A stretch of 11,408 nucleotides of DNA from Gammaproteobacteria bacterium (GCA_030830425.1 JAURND010000136.1:1-11408); one strand, 5' to 3'; positions 1-8,681 are shown, counted from the stretch's first letter. The notes: generated from the letters alone by a model not told the origin. Translations and numbers: made by a program.

Positions 1-70
1 CCCTGATTTTGTCTCACTTTCAGGGAGAACGAGTATATACTCGTCTCACTTCAATGTGAGACAACCCCCC
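1..70. repeat. Two repeat tails fused head to head
   Basis: Bases 1-39 match 9137-9175 with about one difference (CCCTGATTTTGTCTCAC, then TTTCAGGGAGAACGAG). From 70 back to 35 the opposite strand reads like 2571-2609, including GTCTCAC (43-49) and GTGAGAC (56-62), a perfect 7-bp stem with a 6-base loop. The halves meet at a perfect 16-bp palindrome, ACGAGTATATACTCGT, at 29-44. This is therefore two copies of the 'module 3' tail pointing at each other. The left copy is cut by the window edge. No gene is visible here. Confidence 0.8.
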
Positions 71-149
71 CTGGCTTCTACAAAAAACTGGCACAAAAAA
101 ACCTTTGTTTTACGTTTTTTAAAGCGTACCGGGAATTTTTGCTGATCAA

Positions 150-1455
<1,306 letters not shown>

Positions 1456-1458
1456 CGC

Positions 1459-2511
1459 ATGAATCATAAATTCTCGGCATTATTACTGAATTGGTATGAT
1501 CAACAAGGTCGAAAAAATTTACCATGGCGAGAAAAAATTACGCCTTATCGGGTATGGATTTCAGAAATTATGCTGCAGCAAACGCAGGTTAAAACCGTCA
1601 TTCCTTATTTTCAGCGATTTCTAGCGCGTTTCCCAAGTATTACCGATTTAGCTGCTGCCAGTGAAGATGAAGTGCTCAGCCTTTGGACAGGGCTAGGTTA
1701 TTATGCGCGCGCGCGAAATTTACACCACGCAGCCAAACAAATAGTGACACAATATAGTGGTGAGTTTCCAAATACATTAGCCGCATTGCAATCGCTATCA
1801 GGGATAGGAAAGTCCACAGCCGGTGCAATACTAGCGATAGCATTTCAACAAAAAGCCACTATTTTAGATGGGAATGTAAAACGTGTATTGAGTCGTGTCT
1901 ATGCGCTTGAAAAAAATACGACCGACGCAGATCTATTGTCACAGTTATGGGAAGTTGCCACGCAACAGACGCCTGAAAAAAGAGCTGATGATTACGCACA
2001 AGCAATGATGGATTTAGGTGCGACGATTTGTAAACGTGGTAAACCCAGTTGTGAGTTGTGTCCTGTTGGATTAACATGCGTGGCGAATTTGCAAGATCGA
2101 CAGTCTGAATTTCCAGCAAAAAAAACCAAAAAAAACATGCCTACAAGATCGGTTCAATTATTGATTTTGCATGACATTCAATCTCAACAAGTTTTCTTGC
2201 AAAAAAGACCACCGACAGGCATATGGGGCGGTTTGTGGAGTTTTCCTGAATGTTTAATGGATGAAGATCCTGCGAAGTGGTGTGAGAAAAACTTGGGTCT
2301 TCGCATAAAAAACATGGCATCATGGTCAAGTTTTAAACATGTATTTACACATTTTCAGCTGACAATTACACCTATTTATATTGATCGTTTTGAATATAAA
2401 AAGAACGTGATGGATATTCAGCAATCTGTTTGGTATACACTAAAAAAATCCGCAGACAGGGGATTTCCAACACCTGTTAAGCGTTTATTAGAAATATTAC
2501 AGGGAGTATAA
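1459..2511 (+). CDS. mutY: A/G-specific adenine DNA glycosylase MutY
   Basis: A 350-residue base-excision repair glycosylase that removes adenine mispaired with 8-oxoguanine. It matches E. coli MutY in length and motif order. SEIMLQQTQ (35-43) contains catalytic Glu36. The helix-hairpin-helix LSGIGKSTAGAILAIAF is at 113-129. LDGNVKRVL (136-144) contains catalytic Asp137. The [4Fe-4S] loop is Cys191-X6-Cys198-X2-Cys201-X5-Cys207. The C-terminal NUDIX-like 8-oxoG recognition domain includes RPPTGIWGGLWSFPE (250-264) and FKHVFTHFQL (292-301). The start is 3 bases after the transporter stop with no clear Shine-Dalgarno, suggesting reinitiation or coupling. yggX lies downstream, as in many gammaproteobacteria, but here a palindromic repeat separates the two. 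Confidence 0.97.
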   Translation: MNHKFSALLLNWYDQQGRKNLPWREKITPYRVWISEIMLQQTQVKTVIPYFQRFLARFPSITDLAAASEDEVLSLWTGLGYYARARNLHHAAKQIVTQYSGEFPNTLAALQSLSGIGKSTAGAILAIAFQQKATILDGNVKRVLSRVYALEKNTTDADLLSQLWEVATQQTPEKRADDYAQAMMDLGATICKRGKPSCELCPVGLTCVANLQDRQSEFPAKKTKKNMPTRSVQLLILHDIQSQQVFLQKRPPTGIWGGLWSFPECLMDEDPAKWCEKNLGLRIKNMASWSSFKHVFTHFQLTITPIYIDRFEYKKNVMDIQQSVWYTLKKSADRGFPTPVKRLLEILQGV

Positions 2512-2513
2512 AC

Positions 2514-2609
2514 TGTTTGAATTTAAGGGGGCGTGGATCCCGGCCTTCGCCGGTACGCTTCGCGAAAAACCCCCTGGTTTTGTCTCACATTGAAGTGAGA
2601 CGAGTATAT
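2514..2609 (+). repeat. Modular palindromic repeat, modules 2 and 3
   Basis: This copy lies between mutY and yggX. AGGGGG (2526-2531) pairs with CCCCCT (2570-2575). Inside that stem is the hairpin CCGGC-CTTC-GCCGG. Then GGTTTT leads into GTCTCAC (2582-2588) paired with GTGAGAC (2595-2601) and the GAGTATAT tail. The same series recurs at 8943-9019 and 11301-11377, and the tail recurs at 35-70. The G-rich stem followed by GGTTTT starts 14 bases past the mutY stop, so it could attenuate transcription into yggX, although the T-run is short. The 2610-2671 stretch beyond it is AT-rich with no clear motif. Confidence 0.8.
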
Positions 2610-2671
2610 TCCCGCATATTTACCCACTTGAAATTTATAAGAACCCATCTTGAATGCCCATGGATATAAAT

Positions 2672-2905
2672 ATGTCTCATTCTATTTTTTGTCTTAAATT
2701 AAAAAAAACAGCTGAAGGTTTAGGCGAGCCACCTTATCCAGGTAGTTTAGGTGAAAAAATTTATCACCATATTAGCCAAGAAGCTTGGCAGATGTGGTTG
2801 AACCATCAGACCATCTTGATTAATGAATATCGGTTGAGTTTGGTCGATTCGAAGGCGAGAACTTTTTTGTTGGAAGAGATGCAGAAGTTTTTATTCGAAC
2901 AATAA
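2672..2905 (+). CDS. yggX: YggX-type Fe(2+)-trafficking / oxidative damage protection protein
   Basis: This 77-residue cytoplasmic protein belongs to the YggX family, reported to protect Fe-S clusters and limit Fenton damage. It matches the family pattern throughout: [10 protein letters not shown] with conserved Cys7, then [36 protein letters not shown], and [12 protein letters not shown] at the C-terminus. I chose the ATG at 2672 over the in-frame ATGs at 2654 and 2660 because the family begins at M-S-x-x-I-F-C. Neither choice has a strong Shine-Dalgarno. It lacks the roughly 10-15 residue tail seen after FLFE in E. coli YggX, ending directly at FLFEQ. Its position after mutY is the standard gammaproteobacterial arrangement. 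Confidence 0.92.
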   Translation: MSHSIFCLKLKKTAEGLGEPPYPGSLGEKIYHHISQEAWQMWLNHQTILINEYRLSLVDSKARTFLLEEMQKFLFEQ

Positions 2906-2924
2906 AACTGTAGTGGCGATTCTT

Positions 2925-3129
2925 CAGCAATTCCCGCCAAAAACGTGGAATTGCTTCCTTGTTTTAACGCATCGCTTGAACAAGTTCACGCTCGCGGCAA
3001 AGAGGGAGAAGCGCCGTCTCCCCCTTTGCAATCCCCCATGCGGTTGCCAGCAATGCGGGTTATTTCTACGAACAAGTTTTACAAGAAACCCTTTATTTTA
3101 GGCTCTCAAAATGGCAGCGGGAATTGCTG
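2925..3129. repeat. Intergenic element bounded by 13-bp inverted repeats
   Basis: The gap between the convergent yggX and parC is bounded by CAGCAATTCCCGC (2925-2937) and its exact reverse complement GCGGGAATTGCTG (3117-3129), giving a 205-base span. Bases 2925-2970 also align with 6793-6839; both share CAGCAATTCCCGC and, some 20 bases on, TCCTTGTTTTAA. No credible gene lies inside: short reading frames there have no recognisable motif. It may be a non-autonomous mobile element or a remnant of one. Confidence 0.6.
2997..3029. terminator. Strong hairpin between convergent yggX and parC
   Basis: GCAAAGAGGGAGA (2997-3009) pairs with TCTCCCCCTTTGC (3017-3029) around a 7-base loop. There is one A-C mismatch on the plus strand; on the minus (parC) transcript the same position is a G-U pair, giving a continuous 13-bp stem. 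It lies about 110 bases past the parC stop and 90 past the yggX stop, a natural place for a bidirectional transcription end. Neither side has a proper U-tract, so termination is not certain. Confidence 0.45.
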
Positions 3130-3136
3130 GCAATTC

Positions 3137-5359
3137 TTAAATATTGCTAGATATTCGCTCAACATTGGCAAAGCCATTGGGCAATCGAAATCCACGACGC
3201 CCTCGCTCGCCGCGATAATGTTTCAAATCAGAAGCTGATAGTGAAAACTTTCGTTTTCCAGCATATAAAGTTAATCCATCGTTCTGGTTGAATACAATGA
3301 TGTGCAAAATATATTCTGCTTTTGCAGCAGAGATCCCCATCATTTTATTGCCTTTCCCGCGCGCTAATTGTGGCAAATCTTTTAATGGGAAAATCAGAAA
3401 ATAGCCAATATTGGTGACAATGGCGATTAACTGAGTTGCGATATTGTTGACAGGTTGTGGGGCAAGCACATGAGACTTTGGCGGTAACTTCAGCACTGCT
3501 TTACCTGCACGGTTTTTGCAGTATAACTCTTCGAGGGTTGCGATGAATCCATATCCCGCGCTAGATGCTAACACATAATGCTGTTTAGGGTCGCTCAATA
3601 GTGCCGATACAAAACTTACTTCAGGTTCTGGTTTGAGTCGACTCGTCAGTGGTTCTCCTTGTCCACGTGCAGAGGGCAGGGTGTGCGCAGGTAATGAGTA
3701 ACTGCGTCCGGTGCTATCTAAAAATACAGCAGATTGGTTGCTTTTGCCTTTTGCCTGCACCAGAAAATCATCGCTGGCTCTATAGGCTAATTTATCCCCT
3801 TCTACATCATGACCTTTAGCAGCACGCACCCAACCTTTTTGAGAAAGCACAATTGTCATTTGCTCAGCGGGTAACATGTCTTCTTCCGATAATGCTTGTG
3901 CAGGCATTCTTGATACAATCGGTGATCGTCGTGCATCCTGATGTGTTTTTGCGTCTGCCAATAATTCATCGCGAATCAATGTTTTAAGGGCTTTGTCTGA
4001 ACTGAGCGTTTTTTGCAGCTGATCTCTTTCTTTAGCGAGTTCTGTTTGTTCAGCGGTGATGTGTATTTCTTCTAGTTTAGCCAGATGACGTAATTTTAAT
4101 TCTAGAATACTTTCTGCCTGCAAATCACTGAGTTTAAATCTTTCCATCAATACGGGTTTTGGCTTGTCTTCTTGGCGAATGATGGCAATGACTTCATCGA
4201 TATTTAAATAGGCAATCAGTAAGCCCTCTAAAATATGCAAACGCGCCGATACATTATCTAAGCGATATTGTAATCGATGGCAGATGGTGTTTTTTCTGAA
4301 CACCAACCATTCCGATAAAATGGTTTTCAGATTTTTGACCTGTGGTTTGCCGTCGAGGCCAATCATATTCATGTTGACCCGATATGTGCGTTCTAAGTCA
4401 GTCGTGGCAAATAAATGTGCCATTACTTCTTCGGCATTCACCCGATTAGAGCGTAGTGTGATGACTAAACGCGTCGCGTTTTCATGGTCAGATTCATCGC
4501 GCAGATCTTCTACCATGGTTAATTTTTTAGCCTGTAGTTGAGCTGCAATTTGTTCCAATATAACCGAACCAGAAGTTTGATGAGGAATGGCTGTGATGAT
4601 AACGTCAGTATTTTCTTGGGTATAAACGGCGCGCATGCGTAAACTGCCATGGCCAGTTTGATACATCGTCAATAGATCATGGGGGGAGGTAATGATTTCT
4701 GCATCTGTGGGAAAATCAGGGCCTTTGAGATAAGCGCATAAAGCATGGACATCAGCATCTGGATTATCAAGCAGATGCACACACGCATCTACCACTTCTT
4801 TTAAATGATGTGGCGGGATATCTGTGGCCATTCCCACCGCAATCCCAGTGGTACCATTTAATAAAATATTGGGTAATCGTGCAGGTAAAATAGTAGGTTC
4901 TTTTAAAGTGCCATCAAAGTTGGGTACCCATTTCACCGTGCCTTTTTCGAGTTCTTCGAGCAAGGTTTGTGCATACCGAGTCATTCGAGACTCGGTATAA
5001 CGCATCGCTGCAAATGATTTAGGGTCATCCGGTGATCCCCAATTGCCTTGACCATCAATAAGCGGGTAACGATAAGAAAAATCTTGCGCCATGAGTACCA
5101 TCGCTTCATAACAGGCAACATCACCATGCGGGTGATATTTGCCTAATACATCTCCTACGGTACGTGCTGATTTTTTATGTTTTGCCGTGTTTTTTAAGCC
5201 CAGTTCAGACATCGCATAAATAATGCGTCTTTGTACCGGTTTTAATCCGTCACAGATATTGGGCAATGCGCGATCTAAAATTACATACATGGCATAGTCT
5301 AGATATGCTTTTTCACTAAATTCGCTTAAGTATTGTTGTTCAATGTTATCGGTGGTCAT
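3137..5359 (-). CDS. parC: DNA topoisomerase IV subunit A (ParC)
   Basis: A 740-residue type IIA topoisomerase subunit (E. coli ParC is 752) that cuts and rejoins DNA to decatenate chromosomes with ParE. The breakage-reunion domain includes [12 protein letters not shown] (39-50), [15 protein letters not shown] (73-87), and [10 protein letters not shown] (117-126) with active-site Tyr121. [20 protein letters not shown] follows. The C-terminal pinwheel has the ParC-type [37 protein letters not shown] and [13 protein letters not shown] blocks, which separate it from GyrA. The quinolone-determining residue equivalent to E. coli Ser80 is Val81 (codon GTT at 5117-5119); the equivalent of Glu84 is retained as Glu85. 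It follows the lipoprotein gene by 21 bases on the same strand and may be read from that operon. There is no clear Shine-Dalgarno. Confidence 0.97.
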   Translation of the reverse strand: MTTDNIEQQYLSEFSEKAYLDYAMYVILDRALPNICDGLKPVQRRIIYAMSELGLKNTAKHKKSARTVGDVLGKYHPHGDVACYEAMVLMAQDFSYRYPLIDGQGNWGSPDDPKSFAAMRYTESRMTRYAQTLLEELEKGTVKWVPNFDGTLKEPTILPARLPNILLNGTTGIAVGMATDIPPHHLKEVVDACVHLLDNPDADVHALCAYLKGPDFPTDAEIITSPHDLLTMYQTGHGSLRMRAVYTQENTDVIITAIPHQTSGSVILEQIAAQLQAKKLTMVEDLRDESDHENATRLVITLRSNRVNAEEVMAHLFATTDLERTYRVNMNMIGLDGKPQVKNLKTILSEWLVFRKNTICHRLQYRLDNVSARLHILEGLLIAYLNIDEVIAIIRQEDKPKPVLMERFKLSDLQAESILELKLRHLAKLEEIHITAEQTELAKERDQLQKTLSSDKALKTLIRDELLADAKTHQDARRSPIVSRMPAQALSEEDMLPAEQMTIVLSQKGWVRAAKGHDVEGDKLAYRASDDFLVQAKGKSNQSAVFLDSTGRSYSLPAHTLPSARGQGEPLTSRLKPEPEVSFVSALLSDPKQHYVLASSAGYGFIATLEELYCKNRAGKAVLKLPPKSHVLAPQPVNNIATQLIAIVTNIGYFLIFPLKDLPQLARGKGNKMMGISAAKAEYILHIIVFNQNDGLTLYAGKRKFSLSASDLKHYRGERGRRGFRLPNGFANVERISSNI

Positions 5360-5380
5360 GGGTTAAATAGGAAGGGTGGA

Positions 5381-5989
5381 TTAAAAATTCAACGGACAAG
5401 CCAAATTAACCATTTTTTGTAACATGATTTGAGTGGCACGATTAGCAGCAACTACACCTGCATAAGGATTATTTTCTGTGGCAGGCACTTTTGTATCGAT
5501 CATTTGATGAGCGATGATTTGATGAGTACGATTATCCAATAAAGTCATTTCCATATTGAGCTCAATCGTGCTGCTATCTTTTTCAAAAACTTGTTGCAAG
5601 GTGAGTAATCGGGTTTGCAACGTCCAATCGGTATTGCCTATAAATGGGGGCGAAACAACCGCACGAAAACAACCATGTTCCGTCAGATATTGTGGCAATA
5701 ATGCGCTGAACATACTGGCAGGAGGAGCTGCCCAACGATTGCGCGCGAAACTTTTTAATTCATAAGCACGCTGAGCATAAATCATATCCGTACTTTGAAG
5801 TTCAGGATTGGCTTGTGTTGCGCTGACCAATAGCGTTTTTTCGCGCATCGGATAAGTGATTTTTAGGTCAGATGCTGGGATATTTAAAGTATAGATATTG
5901 ATGGTGGGTGTTTCTACAGGCCCTAACACGGAACACCCCGTTAGAGAAAAAAAAGCACCCAACACAATGATCGTTAATTTTTGAATCAT
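5381..5989 (-). CDS. ABC-type transport auxiliary lipoprotein (DUF330/PqiC-like)
   Basis: A 202-residue lipoprotein. Residues 1-18 form a short signal peptide ending in the lipobox SLTGC, with Cys19 the lipidated residue. The body matches the ABC_trans_aux/DUF330 pattern. YTLNIPAS comes near the N-terminus. IYAQRAYELKSFARNRWAAPP is followed by MFSALLPQYLT in the middle. FRAVVSPP and NTDWTLQTRLLTLQQVFE come next, and a late region resembles 'A...AN...IMLQKMV'. Such lipoproteins partner MCE proteins in lipid-transport ABC systems and are thought to sit in the periplasm or outer membrane. The gene starts 3 bases after the MCE gene stop, strongly suggesting co-translation. The family call is good; the specific system (Mla-, Pqi- or Yeb-like) is not settled. 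Confidence 0.82.
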   Translation of the reverse strand: MIQKLTIIVLGAFFSLTGCSVLGPVETPTINIYTLNIPASDLKITYPMREKTLLVSATQANPELQSTDMIYAQRAYELKSFARNRWAAPPASMFSALLPQYLTEHGCFRAVVSPPFIGNTDWTLQTRLLTLQQVFEKDSSTIELNMEMTLLDNRTHQIIAHQMIDTKVPATENNPYAGVVAANRATQIMLQKMVNLACPLNF

Positions 5990-5992
5990 GGT

Positions 5993-6748
5993 TTACCGTT
6001 CTCCTGGTCCTAGTTGACTATTTTTTTTGCCACGTATTAAAGCACTAGGATTATCTTGCAGTGTTCGAGTGAGCGGTCCTACATCTGTTAATACACGGTT
6101 GAATCGGTTGAATGTATCTAGCATGCTGGGCATCATCTGTTGCGACATATTTTGTACTAATTGTTGACTATCTTGTAAGGTTGCACTCATTGAAGTGGCC
6201 TTATTTGCAAAGACACCGCTGATTTTATCTAGATTTTGTAGCGTGTGATGAATGGCTTTTTGATTATCATCATTGAGCAGTTCACTCACATTCATCGTGA
6301 GCTCACGTATAGCGGTATCAAGCTGCATGAGCATAGAAGGTTGCGAGACAATCACTGGATATTTTTCACCAGTGGCGATTTTTAAGAGAGGGGCTTGAGC
6401 GGCACCAGCTGTTAGGCCTACAAACATCATGCCGGTAATTCCTTGCGCCCTTAATGTTGCTTTGGTACTTTGATTGATGGGCGTATTTTCTTGGATATTG
6501 AGCAGCAATCTGACCTGTTGAGGATTATGCGGATCGATCTCGATATTCACCACTGATCCGACTTGCACACCATTGAACTTGACAGGTGCCTGGATGTTTA
6601 ATCCGTCTACAGACTCGCTTATATAGACTAGATATTGCTTGTAAACCGCCTGATCTTTAGACGAGAGCCAAAATATGGTGATCGCCAAAATCGTGGTTAA
6701 ACCAATAATAAATAAGCCGACGATGAAGTAATTTGCACGTGATTCCAT
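5993..6748 (-). CDS. MlaD-type MCE domain protein
   Basis: A single-pass inner-membrane MCE protein of 251 residues from the chosen start. MESRANYFIVGLFIIGLTT begins it, with the transmembrane helix at about 7-27. The MCE domain follows (about 35-115), with YISESVDGLNIQAPVKFNGV, QVGSVVNIEID and ATLRAQGITGMMFVGLT. The C-terminal half is a helical, Met/Gln-rich region typical of the coiled extension in single-MCE proteins. The family binds phospholipid or hydrophobic substrates for an ABC transporter. I prefer the ATG at 6748 to the one at 6760: MESRANY is the family start, and the 4 extra codons lie in repeat-derived DNA. However, the better Shine-Dalgarno (AGG) fits 6760. The permease and ATPase that normally precede such a gene are absent; upstream is repeat DNA and then hemC. 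Confidence 0.88.
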   Translation of the reverse strand: MESRANYFIVGLFIIGLTTILAITIFWLSSKDQAVYKQYLVYISESVDGLNIQAPVKFNGVQVGSVVNIEIDPHNPQQVRLLLNIQENTPINQSTKATLRAQGITGMMFVGLTAGAAQAPLLKIATGEKYPVIVSQPSMLMQLDTAIRELTMNVSELLNDDNQKAIHHTLQNLDKISGVFANKATSMSATLQDSQQLVQNMSQQMMPSMLDTFNRFNRVLTDVGPLTRTLQDNPSALIRGKKNSQLGPGER

Positions 6749-6785
6749 ATGATACCGCATTTACCTGAATAGAATTTTTTGGGGC
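6749..6785 (-). repeat. Module 1 remnant at the MCE gene start
   Basis: On the minus strand, ATTCAGGTAAATGCGGTATC plus AT (6770 down to 6749) matches the right arm of the module 1 repeat at 11282-11303 (ATTGAGGTAAACGCGGTATA plus AT) at about 19 of 22 positions. The upstream AAAAAAttCTATT matches too. The end of a repeat copy therefore directly abuts the MCE coding sequence. The matching left arm is not present, so this copy is partial. Confidence 0.65.
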
Positions 6786-6792
6786 TCTTATA

Positions 6793-6912
6793 CAGCAATT
6801 CCCGCTCAAAGCTCGGAACTTGCATCCTTGTTTTAATGCGCTTTTTCTCCTTCTCTTCTTGTGAGAAGGTACCCGCAGGGTGTACGTCATTCCCGCGAAG
6901 GCACGAACCCAT
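6793..6912. repeat. Second dispersed repeat family, with hairpin
   Basis: Bases 6793-6839 are a diverged copy of 2925-2970. A perfect 7-bp hairpin follows: CCTTCTC (6849-6855) with GAGAAGG (6863-6869). After it comes CGTCATTCCCGCGAAGG (6886-6902), resembling the widespread 'TCATTCCCGCGAAGGCGGGAATCC' class of intergenic repeats, here with its second arm degenerated. Short minus-strand frames here translate to S-C-L-R-G-N-D, a familiar artefact of such repeats. I see no real gene between hemC and the MCE gene. Confidence 0.6.
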
Positions 6913-6959
6913 CCATATTTAGCAACAAGTGTTCGATTAATCTTATAGCCACTTAAATG

Positions 6960-7994
6960 TTAATAGTCCATCTTGCTCTTCAATAAGGCCGCTAATTTTT
7001 CTCCCAGAGCTGCCGGGTCATCAGCAGATCCATTGAGCTCTGCCCTAAAAAACAAAGGCTTTTCCGGATGTGCCATGAAGCTACGCATCTGCAGTTCACC
7101 GTTCACTTCAACCGCATATGCAGCAATCGGCAATTCGCACCCCCCATTTAATGCAGCGTTAAAATGACGTTCAGCGATAATACAGCGTCTAGTAGGGGTA
7201 TGGTCAAGTGCTGATAGTAATGAAGCCAATAAGGGCGAATGATCGATATGGCACTCCACACCAATGGCCCCTTGACCTACAGCCGGAATCCAGGTTTCTG
7301 GGGGTAAATAAGCATTGATGCGATGAGACCTCCCTAATCGATGTAATCCAGCAGCGGCTAAAATGATGGCGTCATATTCTCCATCGTCCAATTTTTTTAG
7401 GCGAGTCCCTACATTACCGCGCAACATTTTTACTGATAAATCAGGGCGAATTTCTTGGAGTAGAGAAGCGCGCCGACTGCTAGACGTGCCAATGACAGCA
7501 CCATGGGGTAAATCTGCCAATTGAGTCACGTTTATACCCATCATCTTTGAAATTCTGGGATTATGCTTGTCCCCATTCGCCATCCTCACATAGGTCTGGC
7601 TATGCTGCGATGTCTCATGTGGACGAGGCCTATCCGGCTTTTTCAAATCCGATGGGTATAGACTAGCGGAACAGATCAAGGCATCTCGTGGATCATCTCT
7701 TTGACAAACAGCACCCAGGATTAATCGGTTTGCTATTTTTACGGTCATATCTTTCACGGAATGGATAGCGATATCCACTTTTTTACAGAGGAGCGCAGAT
7801 TCCAGTTCTTTGGTAAACAACCCTTTCCCGCCAATCTTTGCCAGATTTTGATCTAGTTTTTTATCACCTTCTGTGACAAAAGAGACCAATTCTATATGCA
7901 TATTGGGGTAAATCGTCAGGATTTTTGCTTTGACAAATTCAGCCTGCCAAAGTGCAAGAGGGCTTTGGCGAGTGGCAATGCGTAGTATATCCAT
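6960..7994 (-). CDS. hemC: Hydroxymethylbilane synthase with an in-frame insertion
   Basis: A 344-residue cytoplasmic enzyme that joins four porphobilinogen units into hydroxymethylbilane for heme synthesis. LRIATRQSPLALWQA (4-18), KIGGKGLFTKELE (53-65) and HSVKDM (78-83, catalytic Asp82) are present. So are GTSSSRRASL (169-178), LRGNVGTRLKKLD (191-203) and AVGQGAIGVEC (238-248). NGGCELPIAAYA (283-294) carries Cys286, the dipyrromethane cofactor site. Normal enzymes have about 300-315 residues. The excess is residues about 112-154, between DPRDALICSAS and NVTQLADLPHGAVIGTSS, encoded exactly by a 128-base palindromic segment (7533-7660). Without it the protein would be about 301 residues with a normal surface loop. 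The reading frame stays open and every catalytic motif is intact. Upstream by 28 bases is a secreted-protein gene. hemD is not adjacent, unlike the common hemCD order. Confidence 0.95.
   Translation of the reverse strand: MDILRIATRQSPLALWQAEFVKAKILTIYPNMHIELVSFVTEGDKKLDQNLAKIGGKGLFTKELESALLCKKVDIAIHSVKDMTVKIANRLILGAVCQRDDPRDALICSASLYPSDLKKPDRPRPHETSQHSQTYVRMANGDKHNPRISKMMGINVTQLADLPHGAVIGTSSSRRASLLQEIRPDLSVKMLRGNVGTRLKKLDDGEYDAIILAAAGLHRLGRSHRINAYLPPETWIPAVGQGAIGVECHIDHSPLLASLLSALDHTPTRRCIIAERHFNAALNGGCELPIAAYAVEVNGELQMRSFMAHPEKPLFFRAELNGSADDPAALGEKLAALLKSKMDY
7533..7660 (-). repeat. Palindromic element inserted in frame in hemC
   Basis: TATACCCATC (7533-7542) and its perfect complement GATGGGTATA (7651-7660) bound the segment. 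The match continues inwards (CTTTGAAA versus TTTCAAAT), giving roughly 23-base inverted ends. A smaller imperfect hairpin lies in the centre (around 7583-7628, CCTCACAT...ATGTGGACGAGG). On the hemC strand it encodes residues 112-154, a Lys/Arg/His/Pro-rich hydrophilic peptide without stops. Only one copy is seen in this window. It is a candidate mobile palindromic element tolerated as a protein loop. Confidence 0.7.
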
Positions 7995-8022
7995 GATAGA
8001 GAAGCTAGAAATTTGGCGGTGA

Positions 8023-8607
8023 TTAGGGTTGTGTGTTTTTAGGTTTCTCTTTGAAATTTAACTCATCATAGAGATTTTTAACAGGTTTTGGAATTTGCAC
8101 AAAGAAAGGACAATCCGCCACATCATGAGATTTGCATCCCATATAGCCGTTGCCAGTTGACCATAAGCCACCCGTCGTAGGTGCAGGGACTAGTAACCCA
8201 CGCTGTAAGGTTACCGGAAACGTATCTTTGCCGATTTTTGTATAAATACAGATCACTTGCCCTATACCCACACCTACCCATTGTGCACCAATAAATGCAT
8301 CAACTGTTTGTAAAAATGATGTTTGTAGGGTCTTCCAGCCTTTACTAGCACTCCATGTTCGCTGAGTAGGGTTGAATTTTAAATCTTCTATGTTTGGACA
8401 GAGATCTCTAACCAGTTGGACATCAGAGGACGTGTCTGGCATGGTGATCTGCGCAGCATCGGCCGTGTTTGCAGTGATTGTATGGGTCGTCGGGTGCGCG
8501 GTAGTTTCGCCCGCAATGATTTCGTTCTTTGCAAATATCAGAGATGAACTAAAAAATGCGGAAGTTGCCACAACTTTTATGAATATTGCCAGATATTTCT
8601 TTGTCAT
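8023..8607 (-). CDS. Small secreted protein of unknown function
   Basis: A 194-residue protein that I cannot name. Residues 1-26 are a signal peptide (MTKKYL, hydrophobic core to about 25, probable cleavage after LIFA). Residues 27-62 are Thr/Ala-rich and probably unstructured. The folded part runs from about 65 to 180: a LCPNIEDLKF start, WSASKGWKTL, GAQWVGVGIGQVICIYTKI, FPVTLQRGLLVPAP and GCKSHDVADCPFFVQIP. Four cysteines (in LCP, VIC, GCK and DCP) could form two disulfides, consistent with a periplasmic or exported location. The layout loosely recalls small Cys-containing exported proteins of Legionella and Coxiella (DUF3757-like), but that is a weak impression. The start has GAGA at a reasonable distance and a proper signal peptide. 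It lies 28 bases upstream of hemC on the same strand, with no visible functional link to heme synthesis. Confidence 0.75.
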   Translation of the reverse strand: MTKKYLAIFIKVVATSAFFSSSLIFAKNEIIAGETTAHPTTHTITANTADAAQITMPDTSSDVQLVRDLCPNIEDLKFNPTQRTWSASKGWKTLQTSFLQTVDAFIGAQWVGVGIGQVICIYTKIGKDTFPVTLQRGLLVPAPTTGGLWSTGNGYMGCKSHDVADCPFFVQIPKPVKNLYDELNFKEKPKNTQP

Positions 8608-8681
8608 AAGGTTTCTCGATGTTTTTTGGAATTCTGCGATGGTAAAAAAGGTAAGTAGGCTAGGGAACAGGCAGTACGAAT

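Noticed and set aside
2913..3238. Small genes between yggX and parC
   Set aside because: The short frames have no family-like motif, overlap inverted-repeat DNA, and one runs antisense into the parC end.
6749..6760. MCE protein start at the ATG ending at 6760
   Set aside because: Less likely because the family begins MxxRANY and the four extra codons lie in the repeat remnant, although the AGG upstream fits this start better; left open at low probability.
6657..6912. Small minus-strand proteins upstream of the MCE gene
   Set aside because: Their S-C-L-R-G-N-D type sequence is the usual translation artefact of intergenic repeats, and they overlap the MCE gene start in another frame.
6960..7994. 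hemC as a pseudogene because of its insertion
   Set aside because: The frame is intact and Asp82, Cys286 and the GTSS/RGNVGTRL blocks are all present, so a working enzyme with an extra loop is more likely.
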